45,130 bases of DNA from Hamadaea sp. (GTDB lineage: Bacteria; Actinomycetota; Actinomycetes; Mycobacteriales; Micromonosporaceae), in NCBI RefSeq assembly GCF_013362815.1, contig NZ_JABFVK010000096.1, positions 1-45,130 of the forward strand, given 5' to 3'. Shown piece by piece: positions 36,399 through 43,194 of this stretch (the first letter of the stretch is position 1; each line of letters begins with the position of its first letter). The position numbers and the translations under genes are program-made. The notes under the pieces are model-generated. The model had not been told where the DNA came from, did no database searches, and saw nothing but the letters and a program-made list of their open reading frames with translations.

Positions 36399-37042
36399 CA
36401 CGAGGCCGCCTGCATGTCGGGCACGATCGAGCGCAGCTGGTCGAACGTGATCGCGCCTTGCCGCAGCACGACCGGGCGTTCCTGGGTCAGGTCGACGATG
36501 GTCGACGGCACCGGCTCCGGCGCGGGACCGGCCTCCAGGTAGACGCTGACCTTGTAGCCGAGCTGCTCACGCGCCTCCTCCGCGGTGTTCGCGGTGGGTT
36601 CGCCGGTCAGGTTCGCGGAGGAGACCGCCATCGGCCCGGTCTGGCGCAAGATCTCCAGCGCCACCGGGTGCAACGGCATCCGCACGGCCACCGTGCCGTT
36701 GGTCTCGCCCAGGTCCCACTGCAAGCTCGCGGCCTGCTCGACGACGATCGTCAGCGCACCCGGCCAGAACGCCTCCACCAGGTCACGCGCGCGCGACGGC
36801 ATCCGCGAGACCAGCCCGTCCAGGGTGTTCCGGGAGCCCACGAGGACCGGCGGCGGCATCTGGCGGCCGCGCCCCTTGGCATTCAGCAGCGCCGTCACCG
36901 ACCACGACTTGAACGCGTCCGCGCCCACGCCGTACACCGTGTCGGTGGGCAGGACGACGAGGTCGCCGCTCTTCACCGCCGAGACGGCGGCCTCGATCCC
37001 CAGGTCGCGCTCGGCGACGTTACGGCAGTCATAGAGCCTCAC
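36398..37042 (-). CDS. Threonylcarbamoyladenylate synthase, Sua5/YrdC family
   Basis: A 214-residue protein of the Sua5/YciO/YrdC fold. It makes threonylcarbamoyl-AMP for the t6A base of tRNA. Key segments: KSGDLVVLPTDTVYGVGADA, KGRGRQMPPPVLV, PGALTIVVE, TVAVRMPLHPVALEIL and SSANLTGEPTA. Length equals the short (YrdC-like) form with no extra Sua5 domain. The frame is open 48 codons further upstream, but the GTG giving MRLYDCRNVAERDLG fits the family start and avoids overlap with the Uma2 gene. Confidence 0.92.
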   Translation of the reverse strand: MRLYDCRNVAERDLGIEAAVSAVKSGDLVVLPTDTVYGVGADAFKSWSVTALLNAKGRGRQMPPPVLVGSRNTLDGLVSRMPSRARDLVEAFWPGALTIVVEQAASLQWDLGETNGTVAVRMPLHPVALEILRQTGPMAVSSANLTGEPTANTAEEAREQLGYKVSVYLEAGPAPEPVPSTIVDLTQERPVVLRQGAITFDQLRSIVPDMQAAS

Positions 37043-37132
37043 GAGGTGCAATCCTGCCACTCCGGCCCGGCGGCCCGCCGCACCCTCCCGCCCCCTGGGC
37101 GCGCAGACCCGCCGCGTGTCGGTGCCCGGGCG

Positions 37133-37138
37133 TAGGCT
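37133..37138 (+). promoter_or_regulatory. -10 box TAGGCT of the Uma2 gene
   Basis: TAGGCT would start transcription near 37145, leaving a short leader with the strong GAGAGGAGGG Shine–Dalgarno before the ATG at 37162. Confidence 0.45.
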
Positions 37139-37161
37139 CGCAGGCGAGAGGAGGGTGGACG

Positions 37162-37752
37162 ATGACCAGTGTGCTAGAGCCGACACGCAAGTGGGAAGCC
37201 CTGCTGGAAGCCATTCAGGAAGCTCAAGTCGTCAGCCCCGAGGAATACGAGTCGCTTCCGGAAAGCCGCCTGCTAGAGCTCGTGGACGGAGTTGTGCGCG
37301 TCATGACCCCCGCTACTCGTCGCCACCAGGAAATCGTTGACGCTCTCAAATCCGCCTGTCGCCGTCTTTGCCCTCCCAACTACGTCGTCGTGCGTGAGCA
37401 GGAGCTCCGCATCAAGAACGACCACCGCCGCGTTCCCGACATCATGATCATCAAGGCCGAGGCGGACAACGACGACCGCTATTGGTTCAGCCCGGCTGAC
37501 ACGCTGCTGGTCGTCGAGGTGGTCAGTCCGCATACGGAGACGGTCGACCGGCTGCACAAACCGGCCGAATATGCCGCCGCTGGCATCGAGCATTACTGGC
37601 GCGTCGAGCCCCGCCCGTCTGTCGCGATCCACACCCACCAACTTGGGCCCCAGGGCTCCTACGCCTTCACCGGAAAGTTCGTCGAAGGCGACGTCGTCGC
37701 GGCGGCCGGCCTTCCGTGGGCCAAGGTCTCCGTCGCCGATCTAGTCGGCTGA
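37162..37752 (+). CDS. Uma2-family (DUF820) restriction-endonuclease-like protein
   Basis: A 196-residue protein of the Uma2/DUF820 family, a PD-(D/E)xK nuclease fold common in cyanobacteria and actinomycetes. ELVDGVVRVMTPATRRHQEIVDAL, then VPDIMII (Asp) and LLVVEVVSPHTETVDRLHKPAEYAAAGIEHYW are the typical blocks (given in part). The biological role is unknown; family members are often multi-copy and mobile. It lies on the plus strand between prmC and sua5, which are neighbours in related genomes, and its third-position base use is less GC-biased than the genes beside it, so it is probably a later insertion. Confidence 0.88.
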   Translation: MTSVLEPTRKWEALLEAIQEAQVVSPEEYESLPESRLLELVDGVVRVMTPATRRHQEIVDALKSACRRLCPPNYVVVREQELRIKNDHRRVPDIMIIKAEADNDDRYWFSPADTLLVVEVVSPHTETVDRLHKPAEYAAAGIEHYWRVEPRPSVAIHTHQLGPQGSYAFTGKFVEGDVVAAAGLPWAKVSVADLVG

Positions 37753-37754
37753 GG

Positions 37755-38597
37755 TCATTTCACGCCGGTAGTGAAGCGGGGGCGGCCCGCGAGATCGGCC
37801 AGGCCGCGTACGTCACGGAAGTGCCGCTCCAGGATGCGCGCGACCTCCTCCGGGTGCGACTCGTCGTGCTCGATACCCGCCCGGCCGCCGTCGCGCAGCA
37901 GGTCCGCGGCGAGTTCGGCCACCGCCGGGATCAGGTCCAGGCCGTCCACACCGGCGAAGACCGCCAGCGGCGGGTCCGCCTTCACTTCCACGGGTACGCG
38001 TTGAGCAGCGGGCACATAGGGCGGGTTGCAGACGACCAGATCGGCTTCGCCGCGTACCTCGGCGAGGAGATCGGGATCGCGCACATCCCCCGCCACGACG
38101 CGGACTCGCGTACCGAAAGCGTTGCGGCCCAACCATTCCAGCGCGGCCGGCGACACTTCGACGGCATACACGGTGGCGTCCGGGCGGGCCCGTGCGACGG
38201 CTAAGGCGAGGGCTCCGCTGCCGCTACACAGATCGACGACGGTGGGCCGTTCCATGCCGGCGATGTTGTCGATCCCCCATTGCGCGAGCGTTTCGGTCTC
38301 GGGGCGTGGGATGAAGACTCCCGGGCCGACCTGGAGATCGAGGTCGAGGAACCAGGCGCTGCCGGTGATGTGCTGGAGGGGCTCCCGGGCGACCCGGCGT
38401 TCGACGACGGCCTGGAATCGCTCGGCCTGTACGTCGTCGATGACGTCGAGCAGATACAGCCGGCCTCGGTCGCATTCGAGCACGTGGGCCAGCAGCAGCT
38501 CCGAGTCGGTCCGCGGGCTGTCCACCCCGGCACCGCGCAGCCGGTCGGCGGCCTCCCGGAGAAGGGCCGTGACCTGCGCAGATTCACCGGCCTGCAC
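37755..38597 (-). CDS. prmC: Peptide chain release factor methyltransferase PrmC
   Basis: A 280-residue enzyme that methylates the Gln of the GGQ motif in release factors. The N-terminal helical domain (LLREAADRLRGAGVDSPRTDSELLLAHVL) is followed by FIPRPETETLAQW, the AdoMet site VVDLCSGSGALALAVA and the catalytic NPPYVP. It is 10 bp downstream of its substrate gene prfA. The GTG start is chosen because it follows the prfA stop; starts further upstream would overlap prfA. Confidence 0.95.
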   Translation of the reverse strand: MQAGESAQVTALLREAADRLRGAGVDSPRTDSELLLAHVLECDRGRLYLLDVIDDVQAERFQAVVERRVAREPLQHITGSAWFLDLDLQVGPGVFIPRPETETLAQWGIDNIAGMERPTVVDLCSGSGALALAVARARPDATVYAVEVSPAALEWLGRNAFGTRVRVVAGDVRDPDLLAEVRGEADLVVCNPPYVPAAQRVPVEVKADPPLAVFAGVDGLDLIPAVAELAADLLRDGGRAGIEHDESHPEEVARILERHFRDVRGLADLAGRPRFTTGVK

Positions 38598-38607
38598 GGT
38601 AGTCAGT

Positions 38608-39696
38608 CTACTGCCGGGACAGCTCGGTCTCACCCGCGAGGCGGGCGGCGCGGTCGGCGGCGGTCAGCGCGTCGAGCACGCCGTCCATGTCCCCCGCAAG
38701 CACTAGATCGAGGTTGTACGCCGTATATCCGATCCGGTGATCGGTGATCCGGTTCTGCGGGAAGTTGTAGGTGCGGATGCGCTCGGACCGGTCGACCGTA
38801 CGCACCTGGGCCTTGCGCGCGTCGGAGGCGGCTGCCGCCGCCTCTTCCTCGGCGGCCTGGGCGAGCTTGGCCCGCAGCATGCGCATGGCGCGGTCCTTGT
38901 TCTGGAGCTGCGACCGTTCGTTCTGGCAGGTCACCACGATCCCGGTCGGCAGGTGCGTGATGCGTACGGCCGAGTCGGTCGTGTTGACGGACTGCCCGCC
39001 CGCCCCCTGCGAGCGATACACGTCGATCCGGAGGTCGTTGGGGTCGATGACGACCTCGGTCTCCTCCGCCTCCGGCGTCACCAGTACGCCCGCCGCCGAG
39101 GTGTGGATGCGGCCCTGCGACTCGGTCACCGGCACCCGCTGAACCCGGTGTACGCCGCCCTCCCACTTCAGCCGCGACCAGACCCCATAACCGCCGTCCG
39201 GTACGCCCTTGGTCTTGACCGCGACCGCGACGTCCTTGTATCCGCCGAGGTCGGAGTCCTGCGCGTCGAGGACTTCCGTGACCCAACCGCGCCTTTCGGC
39301 GTATCGCAGGAACATTCGGAGCAGGTCCCCCGCGAAGAGTGCGGATTCCTCGCCGCCCTCGCCCGCCTTGATCTCGAGGATCACGTCCTTGGCGTCGTTG
39401 GGATCGCGCGGCATGAGCAGTTCCGCGAGCCGTTCCTCCAGTTCGGGCAGGCGGGCCTCGAGCGTCTCCGCCTCCGCGGCGAAATCGGCGTCGAGCGCGG
39501 CGAGTTCCTTCGCCGCGGCGAGATCCGCGCGGGCCTGGTCGAGTTCCGCGGCGGTCTTGTGGATGGGGGTGAGCTCGGCGAACCGGCGGCCGACCTTGCG
39601 GGCCGCGGCCTGGTCGGCGTGGATCGCCGGATCAGCCAGCGTCTTCTCCAGCTGGTCGTACTCGGCCAGCAGCTCCGTCAGCCGATCAGTGCTCAT
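38608..39696 (-). CDS. prfA: Peptide chain release factor 1
   Basis: A 362-residue release factor for UAA and UAG codons. The codon-recognition tripeptide is in VPVTESQGR (P-V-T, the RF1 type), and the catalytic GGQ is in [17 protein letters not shown]. The ATG start ([17 protein letters not shown]) has a GGAGGTGGG Shine–Dalgarno; a longer open frame upstream overlaps rpmE and is ignored. Confidence 0.97.
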   Translation of the reverse strand: MSTDRLTELLAEYDQLEKTLADPAIHADQAAARKVGRRFAELTPIHKTAAELDQARADLAAAKELAALDADFAAEAETLEARLPELEERLAELLMPRDPNDAKDVILEIKAGEGGEESALFAGDLLRMFLRYAERRGWVTEVLDAQDSDLGGYKDVAVAVKTKGVPDGGYGVWSRLKWEGGVHRVQRVPVTESQGRIHTSAAGVLVTPEAEETEVVIDPNDLRIDVYRSQGAGGQSVNTTDSAVRITHLPTGIVVTCQNERSQLQNKDRAMRMLRAKLAQAAEEEAAAAASDARKAQVRTVDRSERIRTYNFPQNRITDHRIGYTAYNLDLVLAGDMDGVLDALTAADRAARLAGETELSRQ

Positions 39697-39784
39697 CGCC
39701 CACCTCCACGTTTTCGCCTCGAATACACGCAGAAGGGGCGGCGCTCCGCGTCCCTTCGAACACGGGCGCCGCCCCTCGGAGCAG

Positions 39785-40006
39785 CTACTTGGCGGCCTTG
39801 CCGACCTTGGCGTACTTCGCCTGGAACTTGGCCACGCGGCCGGCGGTGTCCAGGACACGCTGCTTGCCGGTGTAGAACGGGTGGCACTCGCTGCAGGACT
39901 CCGCGTGGATCTGACCGTTCTTGGCGGTGCTGCGGGTCGTGAACGAGTTGCCGCAGGAGCACGTGACGGTGGTCACGTTGTACTCCGGGTGGATACCAGA
40001 CTTCAT
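39785..40006 (-). CDS. rpmE: 50S ribosomal protein L31, zinc-binding form
   Basis: A 73-residue L31 ([22 protein letters not shown], then [26 protein letters not shown]; given in part). The four Cys (C-x-C and C-x-x-C) mark the zinc-dependent paralogue, which is usually replaced by a Cys-free form when zinc is scarce. It is separated from prfA by 88 bp and is divergent from the RNA-repair operon. Confidence 0.96.
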   Translation of the reverse strand: MKSGIHPEYNVTTVTCSCGNSFTTRSTAKNGQIHAESCSECHPFYTGKQRVLDTAGRVAKFQAKYAKVGKAAK

Positions 40007-40214
40007 AGCCTCAGGTCCTCTCATGGCTGTGCGCTGGGTCGCCGTCGACGCCTCCTCAGGTACCGGAAAGCTCGGGCGTGAACCAGCGCCCCGGCGGTTG
40101 CCGGGCCGGTTGTCCATCTTGCCACGCGCCCCAATTGAGATGCGCAGCAGGTGACGAGATCGATAACGTGACGGCCCCTTCTGCTATTCCGCCACCTCTC
40201 GAAAGGGCCCGATT
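40007..40214. promoter_or_regulatory. Divergent promoter region, rpmE / RNA-repair operon
   Basis: 208 bp without a gene. On the plus strand GGCCC (40173–40177) can pair with GGGCC (40205–40209) right at the GAAAGGG Shine–Dalgarno of the ligase gene, with two more A–T pairs after one mismatch. That could hide the ribosome site. No clear -35/-10 pair could be placed with confidence for either direction. Confidence 0.35.
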
Positions 40215-41291
40215 GTGGTCACGCTCACCGACCTCTTCCCGGCGGGCGCGCTCCAGGCTGCGCTCGACGCGGGCTTCCTGCGCACTCAGGATCATCCCGA
40301 GCTGCCGTTGATGATCTACAACTACACGGAGAAGTGCGCATACGAGGGCGCCTGGGACGAAACCACCCTGATCTGCCGAGGACTCATCGTCCATGCCCAG
40401 ACCGGCGAGGTCCTGGCGCGGCCGTACCGGAAGTTCTTCAACCACGGCCAGCCCGGCGCGCCGACCCTTGCGCTCGACGAGGCGGTCGAGGTCACCGACA
40501 AGGCGGACGGCTCGCTCGGCGTCCTCTACCCGGTGCCTGACGGGTACGCCGTCGCCACCCGGGGCTCGTTCGCCTCCGATCAGGCGGTTCGGGCGACCGC
40601 GCTGCTGCGCAAGCGGTACCCGGACTGGACTCCGCCGCCCGGTCAGACGGTTCTCTTCGAGATCATCTACCCCGAGAACCGGATCGTGGTCGACTATGGG
40701 GGCATGGAGGATCTCGTCCTGCTGGGCGCGGTGGACGTCGAGTCCGGCCGCTCGCTCTCCCCGGCCGAGGTCGCCTGGCCGGGCCCGAAGGTCGAGACTT
40801 TCGCGTACGCCACCTTCGGCGCGGCGCTGGCTGCCCCGGCTCGGCCGAACCGGGAGGGCCTGGTCGTCCACGCCCCCGCCACCGGTGAGCGCGTGAAGAT
40901 CAAGTACGCCGACTACCTCCGCCTGCACAAGATCGTCACGGGACTGACCTCCCGTTCGGTCTGGGAGGCGCTGGTGGCCGGGGCGACCGTCGCCGAGGTA
41001 TGCGAGCCGCTGCCCGACGAGTTCCACAGCTGGGCTCGGGACGTGGCCGACCGGCTGCACGCTTCCGTCGATGCCGGAGTGGCCGAGGTCGAGCGGGCGT
41101 TCGGCGAGATCGTGGCGGGCCTGCCAGAGGGCTTCAGCCGCAAGGACTTCGCCCTCGTGGCGGGCCGGCACCACCTGCGGGGTCTGCTGTTCGCCCGGCT
41201 CGACGGCAAGGATCTCCGGCCCGCCCTCTGGCAGGCGGCCAAGCCGGTCGCCGGCGAGACGCCCCATGGAAGGTCGTTCGATGACGAATGA
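40215..41291 (+). CDS. RNA ligase, T4 Rnl1 type
   Basis: A 358-residue ATP-dependent RNA ligase, close in length to T4 Rnl1 (374). Nucleotidyltransferase motif I is KADGS with the AMP-accepting Lys96; RPYRKFFNHGQ before it is typical of Rnl1. Motif Ia/III region TRGSF (115–119), motif IIIa FEIIYPENRIVVDY (148–161), motif IV EGLVVHA (214–220) and motif V KIKYADYLRLH (from 228) are all intact. The C-terminal helical domain (about 235–345) would give RNA specificity. The family seals 3'-OH and 5'-phosphate ends of broken RNA such as tRNA anticodon loops. GTG start with GAAAGGG upstream. It overlaps the next gene by 11 bp. Confidence 0.92.
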   Translation: MVTLTDLFPAGALQAALDAGFLRTQDHPELPLMIYNYTEKCAYEGAWDETTLICRGLIVHAQTGEVLARPYRKFFNHGQPGAPTLALDEAVEVTDKADGSLGVLYPVPDGYAVATRGSFASDQAVRATALLRKRYPDWTPPPGQTVLFEIIYPENRIVVDYGGMEDLVLLGAVDVESGRSLSPAEVAWPGPKVETFAYATFGAALAAPARPNREGLVVHAPATGERVKIKYADYLRLHKIVTGLTSRSVWEALVAGATVAEVCEPLPDEFHSWARDVADRLHASVDAGVAEVERAFGEIVAGLPEGFSRKDFALVAGRHHLRGLLFARLDGKDLRPALWQAAKPVAGETPHGRSFDDE

Positions 41292-41985
41292 CGCGGTGCT
41301 TCGGGAAGGCAACGCGGTGCTTTTGGAGGGCATCGTCGGGTCGACGGCGTACGGCCTGGCCGGTCCTCAGTCCGATGTGGACCGGCTGGGTGTCTTCGCC
41401 GCGCCCACGGTTGCCTTCCACGGACTGCACCCGCCCCAGGAGTCCGTCGTTGAGCACGATCCGGACCGGACGCTGCACGAAGCCGGGAAGTACTGCCGTC
41501 TGGCGCTCTCCGGCAATCCCACCGCCATCGAGCTGCTCTGGCTGCCCGACGAGCTCTACGAGGTGCGTACGCCGCTCGGCGACGAGCTGATCGGGCTCCG
41601 GTCGGCGTTCCTCTCGGCGTCCCGAGTGCGCGACGCCTTCGTCGGGTACGCCTCCCAGCAGCTCACCCGCCTCACCAGCAAACGGCGTACGGGCAACTGG
41701 CTGGATCGGCGCGCGGCCAAGCACGCCCGGCACATGTTGCGCCTGATCGACCAGGGATTGGCGCTCTACGAGACCGGGGTGCTGCCGATCCGGCTCGCCG
41801 ACCCCGCTAGGTACCTCGATTTCGGTCTGCACGTCGAGGCCGACCCCAGCCTGGCCGGGCCGGTGCTCGAAGAGGCCCGGGAACGGTTCGCCGCCGCGCG
41901 TACCGTTCTCCCGGAAGAGCCCGACGAGGCGGCGGTCGAACGCTGGCTGCTGCGCGTACGCGCTTTCTATCTGGATGGAGACTGA
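41281..41985 (+). CDS. RlaP-like nucleotidyltransferase (polymerase beta fold)
   Basis: A 234-residue protein with the polymerase-beta-type nucleotidyltransferase motif GSTAYGLAGPQSDVDRLGV (Gly20-Ser21, then Asp32-x-Asp34). It then runs through a helical domain (KYCRLALSGNPTAIELLWLPD, and RRAAKHARHMLRLIDQG). It matches the RlaP-type family that comparative genomics by Burroughs and Aravind tied to RNA ligases and proposed to restore or modify ends during RNA repair; the actual reaction has not been shown to my knowledge. Its ATG lies within the end of the ligase gene (ATGACGAATGA), and its TGA overlaps the next ATG, so all three genes are coupled. Confidence 0.85.
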   Translation: MTNDAVLREGNAVLLEGIVGSTAYGLAGPQSDVDRLGVFAAPTVAFHGLHPPQESVVEHDPDRTLHEAGKYCRLALSGNPTAIELLWLPDELYEVRTPLGDELIGLRSAFLSASRVRDAFVGYASQQLTRLTSKRRTGNWLDRRAAKHARHMLRLIDQGLALYETGVLPIRLADPARYLDFGLHVEADPSLAGPVLEEARERFAAARTVLPEEPDEAAVERWLLRVRAFYLDGD

Positions 41986-42872
41986 TGCGTACCCCCACCC
42001 TCACGATCACCCGAGGCCTGCCCGGCTCCGGGAAGACCACCTGGGCGAAGGCTCAGCAGCCGAAGGCGACCCGGGTCAACCGAGACGACCTGCGGGCGAT
42101 GCTGCACGGCGGCCGGCTGGGCGAGTCGTGGGCGGAGAACCAGGTCACGATGGCCCACCGGGCGTCGATCGAGGCCCTGCTGCGCGCCGGGGTCGACGTC
42201 ATCTGCGACGACACCAACCTACGGTCCCGCTACGTCCGGGAACTCGCCGACCTCGGGATGGCCTGCGGAGCCGCTGTCGTCGTCGAGGACTTCACCGGCG
42301 TACCGCTGGAGGTGTGCATCGAACGCGACGCCGGGCGACCGAACCCGGTCGGCGAGGAGGCGATCCGAGCCATGCACGCCCGCTACCTGGCGGGCAAGCG
42401 AACGCGGCTGGACCTGCCCGTGGCCGCGCCTACAGCGGCCTATGAGCCGCCCGCGGACCGGCCGAGCGCGATCCTCGTCGACCTCGACGGGACGGTGGCC
42501 CTGATGGGCGACCGCTCGCCCTACGACGTGACCCGGGTGCACCTGGACTCGCCCAACGAACCCGTCATCGCGGCGGTACGCGCCATGCACGCCGCCGGGC
42601 ACACCATCGTCTACTGCTCCGGCCGGACCGACGACGGCCGGGCGAAGACGGAGGCCTGGCTCGACAAGCACGTCGGCGTCCCGTACGCCGGCCTCTACAT
42701 GCGAGCGACCGGCGACAGCCGGAAGGACTCGGTGGTGAAGCGTGAACTGTTCGAGCAGCACATCCGCAGCTCGTTCCGAGTGACCTGCGTCTTCGACGAT
42801 CGCAACCAAGTCGTACGCATGTGGCGAGACCTGGGCCTCACAGTCTTCCAAGTAGCCGAAGGCAACTTCTAA
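41985..42872 (+). CDS. Polynucleotide kinase/3'-phosphatase, T4 Pnkp type
   Basis: A 295-residue two-domain RNA end-healing enzyme. The kinase domain (1–150) has P-loop GLPGSGKTTW (11–20), NRDDLR (33–38, with the general-base Asp35 as in T4 Pnkp), CDDTNL and a lid Arg in ERDAGRP. The phosphatase domain (160–295) is a HAD-type acyl-phosphatase with DLDGT (Asp166, Asp168), SPYD, CSGR, RKD (Lys247) and FDDRNQVVRMW. Length, order and motifs parallel T4 Pnkp (301 residues), which removes 3' and 2',3'-cyclic phosphate and adds 5'-phosphate. This prepares ends for the ligase two genes upstream. Confidence 0.95.
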   Translation: MRTPTLTITRGLPGSGKTTWAKAQQPKATRVNRDDLRAMLHGGRLGESWAENQVTMAHRASIEALLRAGVDVICDDTNLRSRYVRELADLGMACGAAVVVEDFTGVPLEVCIERDAGRPNPVGEEAIRAMHARYLAGKRTRLDLPVAAPTAAYEPPADRPSAILVDLDGTVALMGDRSPYDVTRVHLDSPNEPVIAAVRAMHAAGHTIVYCSGRTDDGRAKTEAWLDKHVGVPYAGLYMRATGDSRKDSVVKRELFEQHIRSSFRVTCVFDDRNQVVRMWRDLGLTVFQVAEGNF

Positions 42873-42921
42873 CCCGCGCCCCGCCCTTGCGCACGTCGCG
42901 GGTGCCCACCGGGGGGCGGCC

Positions 42922-42979
42922 AAGTTGACCTTGGCGACTTTCGGTCGCCATAGCGACCCAAACTAGCCAAGGTCAACTT
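42922..42979. repeat. Nested inverted repeat after the RNA-repair operon
   Basis: AAGTTGACCTTGGC (42922–42935) and GCCAAGGTCAACTT (42966–42979) are perfect reverse complements. Between them GGTCGC-CATA-GCGACC forms a second hairpin. The place, 50 bp after the Pnkp-like stop and before rho's terminator, fits a terminator of the repair operon or an interspersed palindromic element. The stretch 42980–43117 that follows shows nothing I can name. Confidence 0.65.
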
Positions 42980-43117
42980 CCCACGTCGGGCAACCACCGA
43001 CCGCCACCGAAACGAGCGGCCGGCGCGCCGCGCAGGACCTCGCTCGGCAAGCCCGCCGACACGGACCACCGCGTTTCTCACGCAGGCCGCGCCGACTCTG
43101 CGGAGATCGCCCACGCA

Positions 43118-43183
43118 AGAGGGGGATGGGTTCCCACGGAGGGATCAAGCCTGACCGCCCTCCGTGGGAACCCATCCCCCTCT
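43118..43183. terminator. 26-bp perfect hairpin after rho
   Basis: Arms 43118–43143 and 43158–43183 are perfectly complementary over 26 bp, with a 14-nt loop. The arms begin AGAGGGGGATGG and include TTCCCACGG. The hairpin starts 11 bp after the rho stop codon. It lacks a T-run, but its length makes it the strongest terminator-like structure in the window, and it could serve both the repair operon and rho. Confidence 0.75.
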
Positions 43184-43194
43184 GTTCGCGAGGA

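Noticed and set aside
40215-42872. A prophage remnant supplying T4-like ligase and kinase
   Set aside because: No integrase, structural genes or attachment sites nearby, and base use resembles the host genes.
42873-43117. Small minus-strand gene of about 80 codons
   Set aside because: It crosses the nested palindrome and has an Arg/Gly-rich translation without a Shine–Dalgarno.
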